Shown here piece after piece: positions 28,480-37,217 of a DNA stretch of 64,000 bases. The position numbers and the translations under genes are program-made. Within the stretch, counting starts at the first letter, position 1; each line of letters opens with the position of its first letter. Under the pieces are notes generated by a model. The model saw only the letters and a list, made by a program, of their open reading frames with translations, was not told where the DNA came from and ran no database searches. Source of the stretch: Methylobacterium organophilum (GTDB lineage Bacteria; Pseudomonadota; Alphaproteobacteria; Rhizobiales; Beijerinckiaceae); the NCBI RefSeq assembly GCF_022179465.1, contig NZ_BPQV01000005.1:1-64000 (forward strand), given 5' to 3'.

Positions 28480-28893
28480 ATGATGAAGATCAACCGGAAC
28501 GTGCTTCTCCTCGCCGCTGCAGCCCTGGTTCTGCCGGCCGCGGCCGGCCCGGCCTTCGCCAAGAAGGGCGCGGCGAGCATCATCAAGCAGATCGACACCG
28601 ACAATGACGGCACGATCGACCTCAAGGAGGTCCAGGCCGCCGCGGAGGCGACCTTCGCCAAGCTCGATCCCGACAACGACGGCACCCTCGACGTGAAGGA
28701 GCTGAAGGGCCGCCTCAGCGCCGCCGACCTCAAGAAGGCCGATCCGGACAACGACGGCACCCTCGACAAGAAGGAATACCTCGCCCTGGTCGAGACCCTG
28801 TTCAAGGAAGCCGATCCGGACAACGACGGCACCCTGGACGCCAAGGAGCTGAAGACTCCGGCCGGCAAGGCTCTGGTCAAGCTCATCAAGTAA
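28480..28893 (+). CDS. lanM: Lanmodulin-type lanthanide-binding EF-hand protein
   Basis: A 137-residue periplasmic protein with a signal peptide (residues 1-27, GPAFA). Four EF-hand loops lie at 39-50 (DTDNDGTIDLKE), 63-74, 88-99 and 112-123 (each DPDNDGTLD.KE), 24-25 residues apart. Pro at loop position 2 and Asp at position 9 are the lanmodulin hallmarks giving picomolar lanthanide affinity (established in Methylorubrum extorquens). Here loop 1 has Thr instead of Pro, and loop 4 starts with Asp where the extorquens protein has Asn. GGGAGA precedes the ATG. A terminator follows. Confidence 0.93.
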   Translation: MMKINRNVLLLAAAALVLPAAAGPAFAKKGAASIIKQIDTDNDGTIDLKEVQAAAEATFAKLDPDNDGTLDVKELKGRLSAADLKKADPDNDGTLDKKEYLALVETLFKEADPDNDGTLDAKELKTPAGKALVKLIK

Positions 28894-28915
28894 GCGTCCC
28901 GAGACGGGCGATGCG

Positions 28916-28947
28916 GGCCGCTCCGGGGGGATCCGGGGCGGCCTTTT
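28916..28947 (+). terminator. Intrinsic terminator after lanmodulin
   Basis: An 11-bp stem with one G-T wobble (28916-28926 against 28933-28943) and a six-base loop is followed by TTTT. Lanmodulin is therefore probably its own transcription unit. Confidence 0.8.
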
Positions 28948-29073
28948 CGCGTCCGCTCACGGGATCGTAAGCGGAAAATAAGCTCGATTGCCCGCCATTC
29001 GCTTGCACGCAAGTCTGTTCGCGCCGATCCGCCGCTCCATAACTCCCCGGGCAACCGAACGGGGATTATCGAG

Positions 29074-29748
29074 ATGCAACGTTCCCTTACCGCGGCCCTG
29101 GCCGGCCTGATCGCGCTCACCGGCTCGGCGCTCGCCGCGCCCCAGCTGGAGCGGGTGCGCGGCACTATCGAGAAGGCGGAAGCCGGCTCGGTCACCATCA
29201 AGACCCTCGACGGCAAGTCCGAGACGGTGGCCCTCGACGGGGCCAATTACGCCTGGGTGGTCAAGTCGAGCCTCGACGCCGTGAAGGACGGCGTCTTCAT
29301 CGGCACGGCGACCAAGGGCGAGAACCCGCCGACCGCCCTGGAGGTGGTGATCTTCCCTGAATCGATGCGCGGCACCGGCGAGGGCCACTACGCCTGGGAC
29401 GCCATCACCGACCAGACGGCCGGCGGCGACAAGGTGAAGAGCGCCATGACCAACGGCACCGTGAAGGCCGCCTCCGGCGCCCCCAAGGTCAAGAGCGCCA
29501 TGACCAACGGCACGGTCAAGGCGAGCCAGGGCGGGGAGGGCGAGAAGACCCTCACCGTCACCTACGACAAGGAGGGCTCGAAGACGATCGTGGTGCCGCC
29601 CAAGGCGCCGATCGTCGCCTTCGAGCCGGCCGACAAGGCGATCCTGACGCCGGGCGGCAAGATCTTCGTGGTGGCCGCCAAGGAGGGCGACACACTCACC
29701 GGCAAGCTCGTCGCGGTCGGCAAGGACGGCCTGACCCCGCCGATGTGA
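29074..29748 (+). CDS. Secreted hypothetical protein with duplicated motif
   Basis: A 224-residue protein with a signal peptide (residues 1-22, GSALAA). The N-terminal half (ERVRGTIEKAEAGSVTIKTLDGK) looks like a small OB-type or DUF5666-like beta domain. Residues 120-132 and 138-150 repeat KVKSAMTNGTVKA exactly, an 18-residue period. The C-terminal part has VTYDKEGSKTIVVPPKAPIV. I do not recognise the family with certainty. It follows lanmodulin by 180 bp after a terminator, so it has its own promoter; a link to metal handling is speculative. Confidence 0.7.
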   Translation: MQRSLTAALAGLIALTGSALAAPQLERVRGTIEKAEAGSVTIKTLDGKSETVALDGANYAWVVKSSLDAVKDGVFIGTATKGENPPTALEVVIFPESMRGTGEGHYAWDAITDQTAGGDKVKSAMTNGTVKAASGAPKVKSAMTNGTVKASQGGEGEKTLTVTYDKEGSKTIVVPPKAPIVAFEPADKAILTPGGKIFVVAAKEGDTLTGKLVAVGKDGLTPPM

Positions 29749-29766
29749 GCCGCACCTGCGGGGGGG

Positions 29767-29787
29767 GGCGCCGGCTCAACCGGCGCC
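29767..29787. terminator. Hairpin between convergent genes
   Basis: GGCGCCGG and CCGGCGCC form a perfect 8-bp stem around CTCAA at 29775-29779. The stop codon of the minus-strand gene lies in the loop. No T-tract is present, so it may be a bidirectional stabiliser and not a classical terminator. Confidence 0.5.
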
Positions 29788-30000
29788 GTAGCCGCCCTTG
29801 GCATTGCCGTCGCCCGTCCGGCGGCGGCTTTCGCCCCCCTCGTCCCGGGGATGGCGCTCGTAGCCGCCCGCCTCGGGTTCGTCCTCGCGGCGCTGCGGCG
29901 GCGGCGGGGAATGCGGTCCGGGGGACGGTTCGTCCCGGCCGCTGCGGCGATCCGCTTCCCTGGCATAGGTTTCCAGGCCGTTCCGTTTCGTCTCGCCCAT
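29776..30000 (-). CDS. Small charged hypothetical protein
   Basis: A 74-residue, highly hydrophilic protein starting MGETKRNGLETYAREADRR and continuing with Pro, Glu, Arg and Gly runs (SPPPPQRREDEPEAGG). It is probably intrinsically disordered. GGAG lies 8 bases before the ATG. Similar short charged proteins are common in Methylobacterium, but I cannot name a family. It converges with the secreted repeat-protein gene. Confidence 0.55.
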   Translation of the reverse strand: MGETKRNGLETYAREADRRSGRDEPSPGPHSPPPPQRREDEPEAGGYERHPRDEGGESRRRTGDGNAKGGYGAG

Positions 30001-30189
30001 CACGCGACTCCGCTGCGCCCTTTCCGGGATAGGCGGCGGGACCCGGGCGGGTTCCGTGGAAAGCGGCCGGCGCGGCCCGATTCCGATGTGCTGCGGCGCA
30101 CGTCGAGCCGCGGGACGGCGCCCCATCTCCGCCTCATCGCACAAGACGGCCCGCCTCGAGACGGGCCATGCCAACGACGGAGCTTTTCC

Positions 30190-30444
30190 ATGACCGCACG
30201 CAGCACGATCGCCGCCCTCGCCCTGGCCGCCGGCCTCGCTGTGCCGGGCGCCGCCCTGGCCCAGAGTTTCACCGCCCCCGCCGGCATCCCCGCCGCCGCC
30301 GCCCTCGGCACGGCGGCGAGCCCGCTGATCGGGCAGGGCTACGCCACCACCGCGCGCAGCGACCTCGCCGCCCCCTTCGGCAACGAGGTGGCGACCGGCT
30401 CGGTCGGCCGTTCGGGCCACCTGCGCACGCACCACGCCCGCTGA
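30190..30444 (+). CDS. Small secreted hypothetical protein
   Basis: An 84-residue protein with a signal peptide (residues 1-25, VPGAALAQ) and a mature part of about 59 residues, low in charge and ending GHLRTHHAR. ACGGAG precedes the ATG. It lacks Cys in the mature part. No family is recognised. A terminator follows 28 bp after the stop. Confidence 0.6.
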   Translation: MTARSTIAALALAAGLAVPGAALAQSFTAPAGIPAAAALGTAASPLIGQGYATTARSDLAAPFGNEVATGSVGRSGHLRTHHAR

Positions 30445-30472
30445 CAGCGCGGCCAAAGACGTTCGTCCCGAC

Positions 30473-30504
30473 GGGTCGGCTCTCCGGAGCCGACCCCTCT
30501 TTTT
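30473..30504 (+). terminator. Intrinsic terminator
   Basis: A perfect 10-bp stem (30473-30482 with 30487-30496) and the stable tetraloop TCCG are followed by CTCTTTTT. It ends the small secreted protein gene. Confidence 0.85.
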
Positions 30505-30863
30505 GCCCCGCAGGGTGCGGATCGACGGCGCGAGAACGCACGCCTCTCACGTGTTCGAAGGGATGCCTGATACTGGCAACCCACCGGACGAGGGGACGAC
30601 CCGGTTCGCCGCAGACTCCCCGCCGCCGGTCGTGGAGCGACCGGAAAACGCGAAGCCTGAGCAGCGCCCATCACGGCCGGATGGCCGAGACGGTCATTCG
30701 ACGGCCAGCATCGCGGCAAGACAAATCCCTTCTGTCGGGAACCACTCAGGCTCGCCGCGCGGCTGACGGCGGAGCAGATGCAGAGTGGCTGTCATGAGCG
30801 GAGTCCGGACGGTCCTCTTCGGTTTCAACGTACAAGAACGGACCTTCCGGCGCCCGTCTTCGG
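30505..30863. other. Gene-poor stretch
   Basis: About 360 bp between a terminator and the DJ-1-like gene. Open frames exist on both strands but lack starts, ribosome binding sites and recognisable domains. Base composition drops relative to the flanks, as it does in the following two genes, which hints that the 30.5-32.8 kb segment has a different history. Confidence 0.45.
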
Positions 30864-31523
30864 TCAGCCGAGCAGAGCCTCCCGCTCCCGTCGTGACCCG
30901 GCCATGCGGACTCTTGCGGCCTCGACGATCGAAGGCGGGGCCGTGCTCGGAAGACCGGCGTCGAAGGGGGGTGCCGGCGCATATTCCAGCGCGAGCTGGA
31001 TCGTCTCGGCTTCCTCGCGACCCATCAGCTCCGCGACGACGATCAGTCCGAAGTCGATGCCCGAGGTCACGCCGCCGGCGGTGATGAGCGAGCCATCCTG
31101 CACGACGCGTTGCTCGACCGAGGTCGCGCCCAAGCGAGGCAGGAAGTCTAGCGCGTTCCAGTGCGTGGTGGCGCGCCGGCCGGCCAGAAGCCCCGCCTTC
31201 CCCAACACGAGCGATCCCGTGCAGACGGATGTGACGAACCGTGCCCGCGATGCCTTGTCCCGGAGGAAGGCTAGCACCGTCTCGTCCGTCAGGAGCGCGT
31301 TGATTCCACTACCGCCCGGCACGCAGAGGACGTCGAAATCCGGGGCTTCGGCAAGGGTCGTGTCGGGGATCAGCATCAGGCCCGTCGCCGATCGGATCGG
31401 TTCGAGGCTCTTCCAGACGAGATGGACCGTGGCGCCCTCGGCGGACGCGAAGACCTCGTAGGGGCCGGTCAGGTCGAGTTGCTGGACGCCGGGGAAACAG
31501 AGAATACCGAAGCGAAGCGTCAT
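30864..31523 (-). CDS. DJ-1/PfpI family protein, isonitrile hydratase-like
   Basis: A 219-residue class I glutamine amidotransferase-like protein. The strand-turn LCVPGGSGINAL and the nucleophile elbow TSVCTGSLVLGKAGLLAGRRATTHW with Cys near residue 99 match the DJ-1 superfamily, nearest to isonitrile hydratase (InhA) and to the ligand domains of GATase1-AraC regulators. It may act on small electrophiles. It is divergent from such an AraC regulator across 75 bp, an arrangement in which the regulator usually controls this gene. Confidence 0.85.
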   Translation of the reverse strand: MTLRFGILCFPGVQQLDLTGPYEVFASAEGATVHLVWKSLEPIRSATGLMLIPDTTLAEAPDFDVLCVPGGSGINALLTDETVLAFLRDKASRARFVTSVCTGSLVLGKAGLLAGRRATTHWNALDFLPRLGATSVEQRVVQDGSLITAGGVTSGIDFGLIVVAELMGREEAETIQLALEYAPAPPFDAGLPSTAPPSIVEAARVRMAGSRREREALLG

Positions 31524-31568
31524 GGATTCGTTCCTCCTCTTGACGGAGGAACCTTATCGCGGGACGAG

Positions 31569-31584
31569 TTGGCAATCGCGCCAA
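31569..31584. promoter_or_regulatory. Candidate operator in the divergent DJ-1/AraC gap
   Basis: TTGGC-N6-GCCAA is a perfect dyad; a further GCCAATC follows at 31600. It lies immediately before the AraC-type gene start and may bind that regulator. The site is short, so chance occurrence is possible. Confidence 0.4.
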
Positions 31585-31598
31585 TCATCGCTCGTTTC

Positions 31599-32570
31599 AT
31601 GCCAATCGTCCGAAGGCCTCCCCATCGTGTCGAGATCCTTGTTTTCGGCAGGGCACAGATCCTGGACGTGACCGGTCCGGCGCAGGTCTTCGCCACGGCC
31701 AACGACCTGACACCCCGCGGGACGCCCGAGCCCTACGAGATCGCCCTCGTTTCCCTCGAGTCCGACATCGTCACCAGCTCCGGCATCGGCCTGAAGACCG
31801 AGAACGCTCGGATCTGCGGGGACGCGATCGGGACGCTCATCGTCTCGGGCGGATACGGCGTGGACGCTGCGCGGCGCGATGGCGAACTGATCGACTGGAT
31901 CCGCCGACGCGCACCGCTCGCGACCCGGACCGCCTCCGTTTGCAGCGGTGCGATCCTCCTCGCCGAAGCGGGGTTATTGGACGGACGCCGGGCGGTGACG
32001 CACTGGCAGCGCTGCGCCGAGTTCAGGGCTTGCTACCCCGCCGTCCTCCTCGATCCCGAGCCCATCTTCGTGCGGGACGGTTCGATCTGGACGTCGGCGG
32101 GCGTGACGGCGGGGATCGACCTGGCCTTGGCGATGGTTGAAGCGGACCATGGCCGGGCGCTTGCGCTGGCCGTGGCACGCCAACTCGTGGTGTTTCTCAA
32201 GCGTCCGGGCGGGCAGGGGCAGTTCAGCACCGCGCTCGCGCTCCAGTCGGCCGACGGGACCTTCGAGGCCTTGCACGGCTGGATCGCGGCGCATCTCGAC
32301 CGCGACCTGTCGCTGGCAACGCTGGCGGATCAAGCCGGCATGAGCCTTCGCACGTTCTGCCGACACTACCGCGCGGGCACGGGCCGTACCCCCGCCGAGG
32401 GGGTCGAGCTGATCCGGGTGGAGGGCGCCCGGCGGCATCTGGAGGAGGGGGTAAGCGTCACGCGAGCCGCCGCCCGATGCGGTTTCGGCTCGACCGAAAC
32501 CATGCGGCGCGCCTTCCTGCGGCACCTCGGGATTGTCCCACAAGCCTACCGCGACCGCTTCCATATGTGA
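31599..32570 (+). CDS. GATase1-like AraC-family transcriptional regulator
   Basis: A 323-residue regulator. Residues 10-185 are a DJ-1/PfpI-like sensor domain (RTASVCSGAILLAEAGLLDGRR has the elbow Cys). Residues 220-320 are the AraC double helix-turn-helix (LSLATLADQAGMSLRTFCRHY, TRAAARCGFGSTETMRRAFLRH, ending LGIVPQAYRDRF). This is the FtrA/GlxA layout. The sensor shows homology to the neighbouring divergent DJ-1 protein, so the ligand may be related. The ATG at 31599 gives the usual length. Confidence 0.88.
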   Translation: MPIVRRPPHRVEILVFGRAQILDVTGPAQVFATANDLTPRGTPEPYEIALVSLESDIVTSSGIGLKTENARICGDAIGTLIVSGGYGVDAARRDGELIDWIRRRAPLATRTASVCSGAILLAEAGLLDGRRAVTHWQRCAEFRACYPAVLLDPEPIFVRDGSIWTSAGVTAGIDLALAMVEADHGRALALAVARQLVVFLKRPGGQGQFSTALALQSADGTFEALHGWIAAHLDRDLSLATLADQAGMSLRTFCRHYRAGTGRTPAEGVELIRVEGARRHLEEGVSVTRAAARCGFGSTETMRRAFLRHLGIVPQAYRDRFHM

Positions 32571-32829
32571 GACGACCCGCAAGGACATGCGAGGGCCGCG
32601 TCTTGGATCGGAATCGGGATCACGTGCTGTCCCGAATGGGTCGGACGTAGAAAGGCCACATGCGGCGGATCGCCGACATTGCCGTGATGCCGACGCTCAG
32701 CCTCGAGCGTCACGCCCCCCTCCTGATCGGACGAACCGCCGGGAAGGTTCGGACGAGCAGACGACGCCGAGTGCAGATCCCGGCCCTCGAGATCCGAATG
32801 CTCCACCCTTCTGCCTCGCCCCGCCGCCC

Positions 32830-34254
32830 TCAGGCGAAGGGGCCGGCGCGGTCGATGGTCCGGTCGAGCACGCGGCCGCGTCCGGGTTCGGACAGGATGC
32901 GGCCCTCCTCGGCGATCACCTGGCCGCCGGCGATGGTCATCACCGGCCAGCCGGTCACGGCAAAGCCCTCCCAGGGCGTGTAGTCGGAGCCGTGGTGGAG
33001 GTTCTTCTGGGTGATGGTCTCCCGCCGCTTCGGGTCCCACAGGGTCAGGTCGGCATCGAAGCCCGGCCCGATCGAGCCCTTCCGGGGATAGAGCCCGTAG
33101 AGCTTGGCGTGGTTGGTCGCGGTCAGCGCCACGAAGCGGTTGAGGGAGATCCGGCCCTTGGAGACGCCCTCCGAGAACAGGAGCGGCAGCCGGGTCTCGA
33201 TGCCGGGGAGGCCGTTGGGGATCCAGCGGAAGGAGGTCCGCCCCTTCGGGTTCAGCTTGCCCTGGGGATCGTCGTAGCGGAACGGGCAATGGTCGGAGGA
33301 GACCAGGTCGAACACGCCCCGCTGCAGGCCGGACCAGATCGCCGCCTGGCTCGCCGCGTCCCGCGGCGGCGGCGAGCAGACGTATTTCGCCCCCGCGATC
33401 GGATCCTCCGCGCCCAGGCCCTTCATGTCCTCGGCGGTGAGGGTGAGGTATTGCGGGCAGGTCTCGGCATGGATCTTCAGGCCGCGGCCCTGGGCCCAGG
33501 CGATCTGCTCCATCGCCTCCTCGCCGGAGACGTGGACGATGACGATCGGCAGGTCGACGAGCTCCGCATGGGTGATGGCGCGGTGGGCCGCCTCGCGCTC
33601 CACCGGCTGGGGCCGGGACAGGGCGTGGCCGTAGGGGCCGGTCTGCCCGCTGCGCTCCAGCCGCTCGGAGAGGTAGCGGATCGTGTCGTAGCCCTCCGCA
33701 TGCACCATCACCCGGGCGCCCTCGCGGCGGGCGACCTCGAACACCTCCAGGATCTGGCGGTCGTTCAGGACGAGGTCGTCATAGGTCATGAACACCTTGA
33801 AGGAAGTGTAGCCGGCGGTGATCAGCGCCGGCAGCTCCTGGCCGAGCACCGCCGGGGTCGGGTCGGAGACGATCAGGTGGATCGCCACGTCGATGTGGCA
33901 GCGCCCCTCCGCCTTGGCCCGGTAGGCGGCGGCGACCTCCCGCAGGGACTCGCCCCGCGGCTGCAGGGCGAAGGGCATCACGCAGGTATTGCCCCCCGCC
34001 GCCGCGGCCCGCGTCGCCGAGGCGAAGTCGTCGGCCATGACGATGCCGGGGCCGGAGGGCTGGTCGATATGGACATGGCTGTCGATGCCGCCGGGCAGCA
34101 CCAGCAGCCCGCCCGCATCGATAGTGCGGGCGGCGTCGCCGACGCGGCTCGCCACCGCCGCGATGCGCCCGTCGCGGATGCCGATCTCCGCCGGGAAGGT
34201 GTCGGCGGCGGTCACCACGGTGCCGCCGCGGATCGCGAGGTCGAATTCGGGCAT
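32830..34254 (-). CDS. hydA: Dihydropyrimidinase / D-hydantoinase
   Basis: A 474-residue amidohydrolase opening cyclic imides such as dihydrouracil or hydantoins. GGIDSHVHIDQPSG (HxH), YTSFKVFMTYDD with the carboxylated Lys, VMVHAEG, IVIVHVSG and VSSDHCPFRYDD complete the binuclear metal site. It ends EPGRGRVLDRTIDRAGPFA. Downstream of the racemase-family gene on the same strand, it completes a pyrimidine or hydantoin degradation theme. No carbamoylase gene is present here. Confidence 0.9.
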   Translation of the reverse strand: MPEFDLAIRGGTVVTAADTFPAEIGIRDGRIAAVASRVGDAARTIDAGGLLVLPGGIDSHVHIDQPSGPGIVMADDFASATRAAAAGGNTCVMPFALQPRGESLREVAAAYRAKAEGRCHIDVAIHLIVSDPTPAVLGQELPALITAGYTSFKVFMTYDDLVLNDRQILEVFEVARREGARVMVHAEGYDTIRYLSERLERSGQTGPYGHALSRPQPVEREAAHRAITHAELVDLPIVIVHVSGEEAMEQIAWAQGRGLKIHAETCPQYLTLTAEDMKGLGAEDPIAGAKYVCSPPPRDAASQAAIWSGLQRGVFDLVSSDHCPFRYDDPQGKLNPKGRTSFRWIPNGLPGIETRLPLLFSEGVSKGRISLNRFVALTATNHAKLYGLYPRKGSIGPGFDADLTLWDPKRRETITQKNLHHGSDYTPWEGFAVTGWPVMTIAGGQVIAEEGRILSEPGRGRVLDRTIDRAGPFA

Positions 34255-34357
34255 GCTGTTCTTCGTCTCAGGGTTCGGGCGCGGGCGGAAGCTACTCAGC
34301 CGGGCCGCGTGTTTCGAGTGCTCGTTTGCGGACGGGGCGCTGCCCTCCCTGGCGCGC

Positions 34358-35086
34358 TCACCGGCCGGCCAGCAGGCGTTCGAGGCCCAGGCCGAGGCCG
34401 ACGCTCTCGGTCGCGGGATGAACGGTCCGGGGCGAAGCGCCCGCCCGCGCCGCGGCCAGGACGGCGCGGGTGCCGGCCTCCACGGAGCAGAGCACGGGGA
34501 CCGGCACGGCGGGCTGGATCCGCCCGGCGAGGCCGGCCAGGGCGGCGCCGCCGAGGATCACGGCCCCGGCGCCGTCCTCCTCCGCGCAGGCCCGGCAGGC
34601 CGCGGCGAGGAGGCCGAGGGCAGCCTCCGGATCCCGGGCGATCTCGCCCCCCGTCGGCGCCACGGTGCGGATGCCGGACAGCCGCTCCGCGAGGCCGAGC
34701 CCCGCCACGAGCTCCGTCAGCATCGGCCCCCACAGGGCCCCGCCGGTGACGATGCCGAAGCGGTCCGCCTGGGCGCAGGCGCATTCGCAAGCGGCCTGCG
34801 CCATGCCGACCACCGGGACCGGCGCGATCTCGCGCAGGGCGAACAGCCCGGGATCGCCGAAACAGGCGAGATAGACCGCGTCGCAGCCGGCGCCGTGCTC
34901 GGCCAGGGCGTCGAGGGCAGCATGGGCGGCCACCGCCGAGGCCGCCCGGCTGGCGATGTAGCGGGCGCCGAATCGGCCGGTCACCGGCACGAAGGCGGCT
35001 TCGTCGCCGGACATCGCCTGGACATGGCCGGCCAGCAGCGCGGTCACGGCCGGGGACGTGTTCGGATTGATGAGCAGGATGCGCAT
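34358..35086 (-). CDS. Asp/Glu/hydantoin racemase-family protein lacking the second Cys
   Basis: A 242-residue member of the Asp/Glu/hydantoin racemase superfamily. The N-terminal INPNTSPAVT and the first catalytic loop YLACFGDPG (Cys75) are intact. At the second loop, where hydantoin racemases have ILGCAGM, this protein reads ILGGAAL, so the second Cys is Gly180. Proton transfer from the other face would be lost, as in arylmalonate decarboxylase-like members with a single Cys. Racemase function is therefore doubtful. It lies 82 bp after deoA and before the dihydropyrimidinase gene. Confidence 0.8.
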   Translation of the reverse strand: MRILLINPNTSPAVTALLAGHVQAMSGDEAAFVPVTGRFGARYIASRAASAVAAHAALDALAEHGAGCDAVYLACFGDPGLFALREIAPVPVVGMAQAACECACAQADRFGIVTGGALWGPMLTELVAGLGLAERLSGIRTVAPTGGEIARDPEAALGLLAAACRACAEEDGAGAVILGGAALAGLAGRIQPAVPVPVLCSVEAGTRAVLAAARAGASPRTVHPATESVGLGLGLERLLAGR

Positions 35087-35168
35087 GGGGCTCGTTTCCG
35101 GCGCCGGGCGACGCAAGGAGCGTGCACGGACCCGGCGAGGTCCGTCCGCCCCGACCGGCGGAGGCGCC

Positions 35169-36479
35169 TCACCCGATCCGTTCGAGCACCGCCGGGCCGA
35201 TCTCCGGCGCCGCCTCGCCGAGCCGGTAGGCCGCCCGCAGGGCCGCCGCCGCCCGCTCCGCCGCCGCCTCGTCGCGGGCATGGACGAGGCCGAGGGGTGC
35301 CTCCGGCCCGACCGCGTCGCCGGGGCGGGCGAGGCGGGAGAAGCCGACGCTCCCGTCGATACCGTCCTGCGGCCGGGTGCGGCCGCCGCCGAGGCCGATC
35401 ACCGCGAGCCCGATCGCCCGGGTCGCCACCCCGGCGACGAAGCCCGCCCGTTCCGGAAGAACCGGCCGGATCACCGGTGCCCGCGGCAGGTGCCGCTGCG
35501 GCGCCTCGACCAGATCCGGCGGGCCGCCGAGGGCCGCGACCATGCGCGCGAAGTGCTCGGTCGCCCGGCCGGAGGCGAGGGCCGCCTCCAGCCTGCCCTC
35601 GGCCTCCGCCACATCGGCGGCGAGGCCGCCCGTCACCAGCATCTGCGCGCAGAGCGCCAGGGTGACCGCGTGGAAGCGCGGCTCGCGCCGCGCCCCGGTC
35701 AGGTAGTCGATGGAATAGGCCACCTCCACGGCGTTGCCGGCGGCGGAGGCCAGCGGCGCGTCCATGTCCGTCACCAGCGCCACGGTGGGGCAGCCGGCGC
35801 CGTTCGCCACCGCGACGATGCTTCGGGCGAGGGCGCGGGCGGCCTCTCGGTCTTCCATGAAGGCCCCCGAACCGGTCTTCACATCCATCACCAGGCCATC
35901 GAGCCCGGCGGCCAGCTTCTTCGACAGAATCGAAGCCGTAATCAGATCGAGGGACTCGACCGTGCCGGTCACGTCGCGGATGGCGTAGAGCCGCTTGTCG
36001 GCGGGGGCGAGGTCGGCGGTCTGGCCGATGATGGCGCAGCCCGCCTCCCGGGTGACGGCGCGGAAGCGGTCGAGGCCGGGGGTGGCGTCGTAGCCCGGGA
36101 TGCTCTCGAGCTTGTCGAGGGTGCCGCCGGTATGGCCGAGGCCGCGGCCGGAGATCATCGGCACGTAGCCGCCGCAGGCCGCCACCATCGGGGCGAGCAC
36201 GAGGCTGACCGCATCGCCGATCCCGCCGGTGGAATGCTTGTCGAGGGCAGGGCCGGGCAGGTCCCAGTTCAGCACCGTGCCCGAGCGGGTCATGGCCTGC
36301 GTCAGCGCCACCCGCTCGTCGAGGGAGAGGCCGCGGAAGAACACGGCCATGGCGAAGGCCGCCGCCTGGCCCTCGGTCACCGCGCCCTCGGTGAGCCCGG
36401 CGATGAAGCCGGCGATCTCCTCCGGGGCCAGCGCCTTGCCGTCGCGCTTGTCCCGGATGATCTCCTGCGGGAGCCTCAT
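35169..36479 (-). CDS. deoA: Thymidine phosphorylase
   Basis: A 436-residue pyrimidine nucleoside phosphorylase. The family signature is complete: [33 protein letters not shown] and the substrate region [17 protein letters not shown] with Lys in [19 protein letters not shown]. It splits thymidine or deoxyuridine to base and deoxyribose 1-phosphate. Its ATG overlaps the deoC stop by four bases. Together with cdd, punA and deoC it forms a salvage operon. Confidence 0.95.
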   Translation of the reverse strand: MRLPQEIIRDKRDGKALAPEEIAGFIAGLTEGAVTEGQAAAFAMAVFFRGLSLDERVALTQAMTRSGTVLNWDLPGPALDKHSTGGIGDAVSLVLAPMVAACGGYVPMISGRGLGHTGGTLDKLESIPGYDATPGLDRFRAVTREAGCAIIGQTADLAPADKRLYAIRDVTGTVESLDLITASILSKKLAAGLDGLVMDVKTGSGAFMEDREAARALARSIVAVANGAGCPTVALVTDMDAPLASAAGNAVEVAYSIDYLTGARREPRFHAVTLALCAQMLVTGGLAADVAEAEGRLEAALASGRATEHFARMVAALGGPPDLVEAPQRHLPRAPVIRPVLPERAGFVAGVATRAIGLAVIGLGGGRTRPQDGIDGSVGFSRLARPGDAVGPEAPLGLVHARDEAAAERAAAALRAAYRLGEAAPEIGPAVLERIG

Positions 36480-37204
36480 CGTGCCGTCTCCTGCGCATCG
36501 ACCAGCGCCGCGTAGAGGCTGCTCGCCCCGATGCGGAAGGTATCGGGGCCCGCCCAGCCCGGCCCCCTGATCCGGTCGGCGAGAGCGAGATAGAGGGCGG
36601 CATCCGCCACCGTGCGGAGGCCGCCGGAGACCTTGAGCCCGCCCGCGCCGTGCGCCTTCAGCACGGTCAGCATCGCCTCCGCCGCCTCGGGCGTCGCCGA
36701 GACCGGGCTCTTGCCAGTGGAGGTCTTGATGAAGTCGGCCCCGCCCGCGAGGGCGAGGGCACTCGCCCGGGCGATCACCTCCGGGTCGCGGAGTTCGCCG
36801 GTCTCCAGAATGACCTTGAGGCAGGCTCCGGCGCAGGCCGCCCGCACGGCCTCGACCATCCGGCAAGCGGTCGCCTCCTCGCCGCGCAGAAGGGCGCGAT
36901 AGGGCAGGACGAGGTCGATCTCGCCGGCCCCGTCCGCGAGGCAGGCCCGCGTCTGCGCCACCACCGGGTCCGGATCCTCGTCCCCGGCGGGGAAATTGAC
37001 CACGGTCGCAATCCCGATTCCCGTCCCCGTCAGCGCCCGCGCCCCCTGCGCGACGAAGGCCGGCCAGACGCAGATCGCCGCGACACGCCCGGCGGCCGCG
37101 TCCCGGCACAGGGCCGCCACGGCCGCCTCGGTGCAGGATTCGCCGAGATCGGTGAGGTCGAGGAGGGGCAGCGCGCGGGCCGCGATGTCGGGAGCGTTCG
37201 TCAT
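36476..37204 (-). CDS. deoC: Deoxyribose-phosphate aldolase
   Basis: A 242-residue class I aldolase cleaving deoxyribose 5-phosphate to acetaldehyde and glyceraldehyde 3-phosphate. The two lysines are in [10 protein letters not shown] and FIKTSTGK (the Schiff-base Lys). [12 protein letters not shown] precedes them. It starts at ATG 37204, overlaps deoA by four bases and follows punA by 13 bp, consistent with one operon. Confidence 0.93.
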   Translation of the reverse strand: MTNAPDIAARALPLLDLTDLGESCTEAAVAALCRDAAAGRVAAICVWPAFVAQGARALTGTGIGIATVVNFPAGDEDPDPVVAQTRACLADGAGEIDLVLPYRALLRGEEATACRMVEAVRAACAGACLKVILETGELRDPEVIARASALALAGGADFIKTSTGKSPVSATPEAAEAMLTVLKAHGAGGLKVSGGLRTVADAALYLALADRIRGPGWAGPDTFRIGASSLYAALVDAQETAR

Positions 37205-37217
37205 CGGCGCCCTCGTA

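Noticed and set aside
28480-28893. Generic calmodulin or calerythrin-like calcium protein
   Set aside because: Pro at loop position 2 and Asp at 9 in three hands, spacing of 24-25 residues and the signal peptide specify lanmodulin.
31422-31598. N-terminal extension of the AraC regulator from an upstream start
   Set aside because: It would cross the divergent promoter region and the start of the DJ-1 gene; the ATG at 31599 fits the domain.
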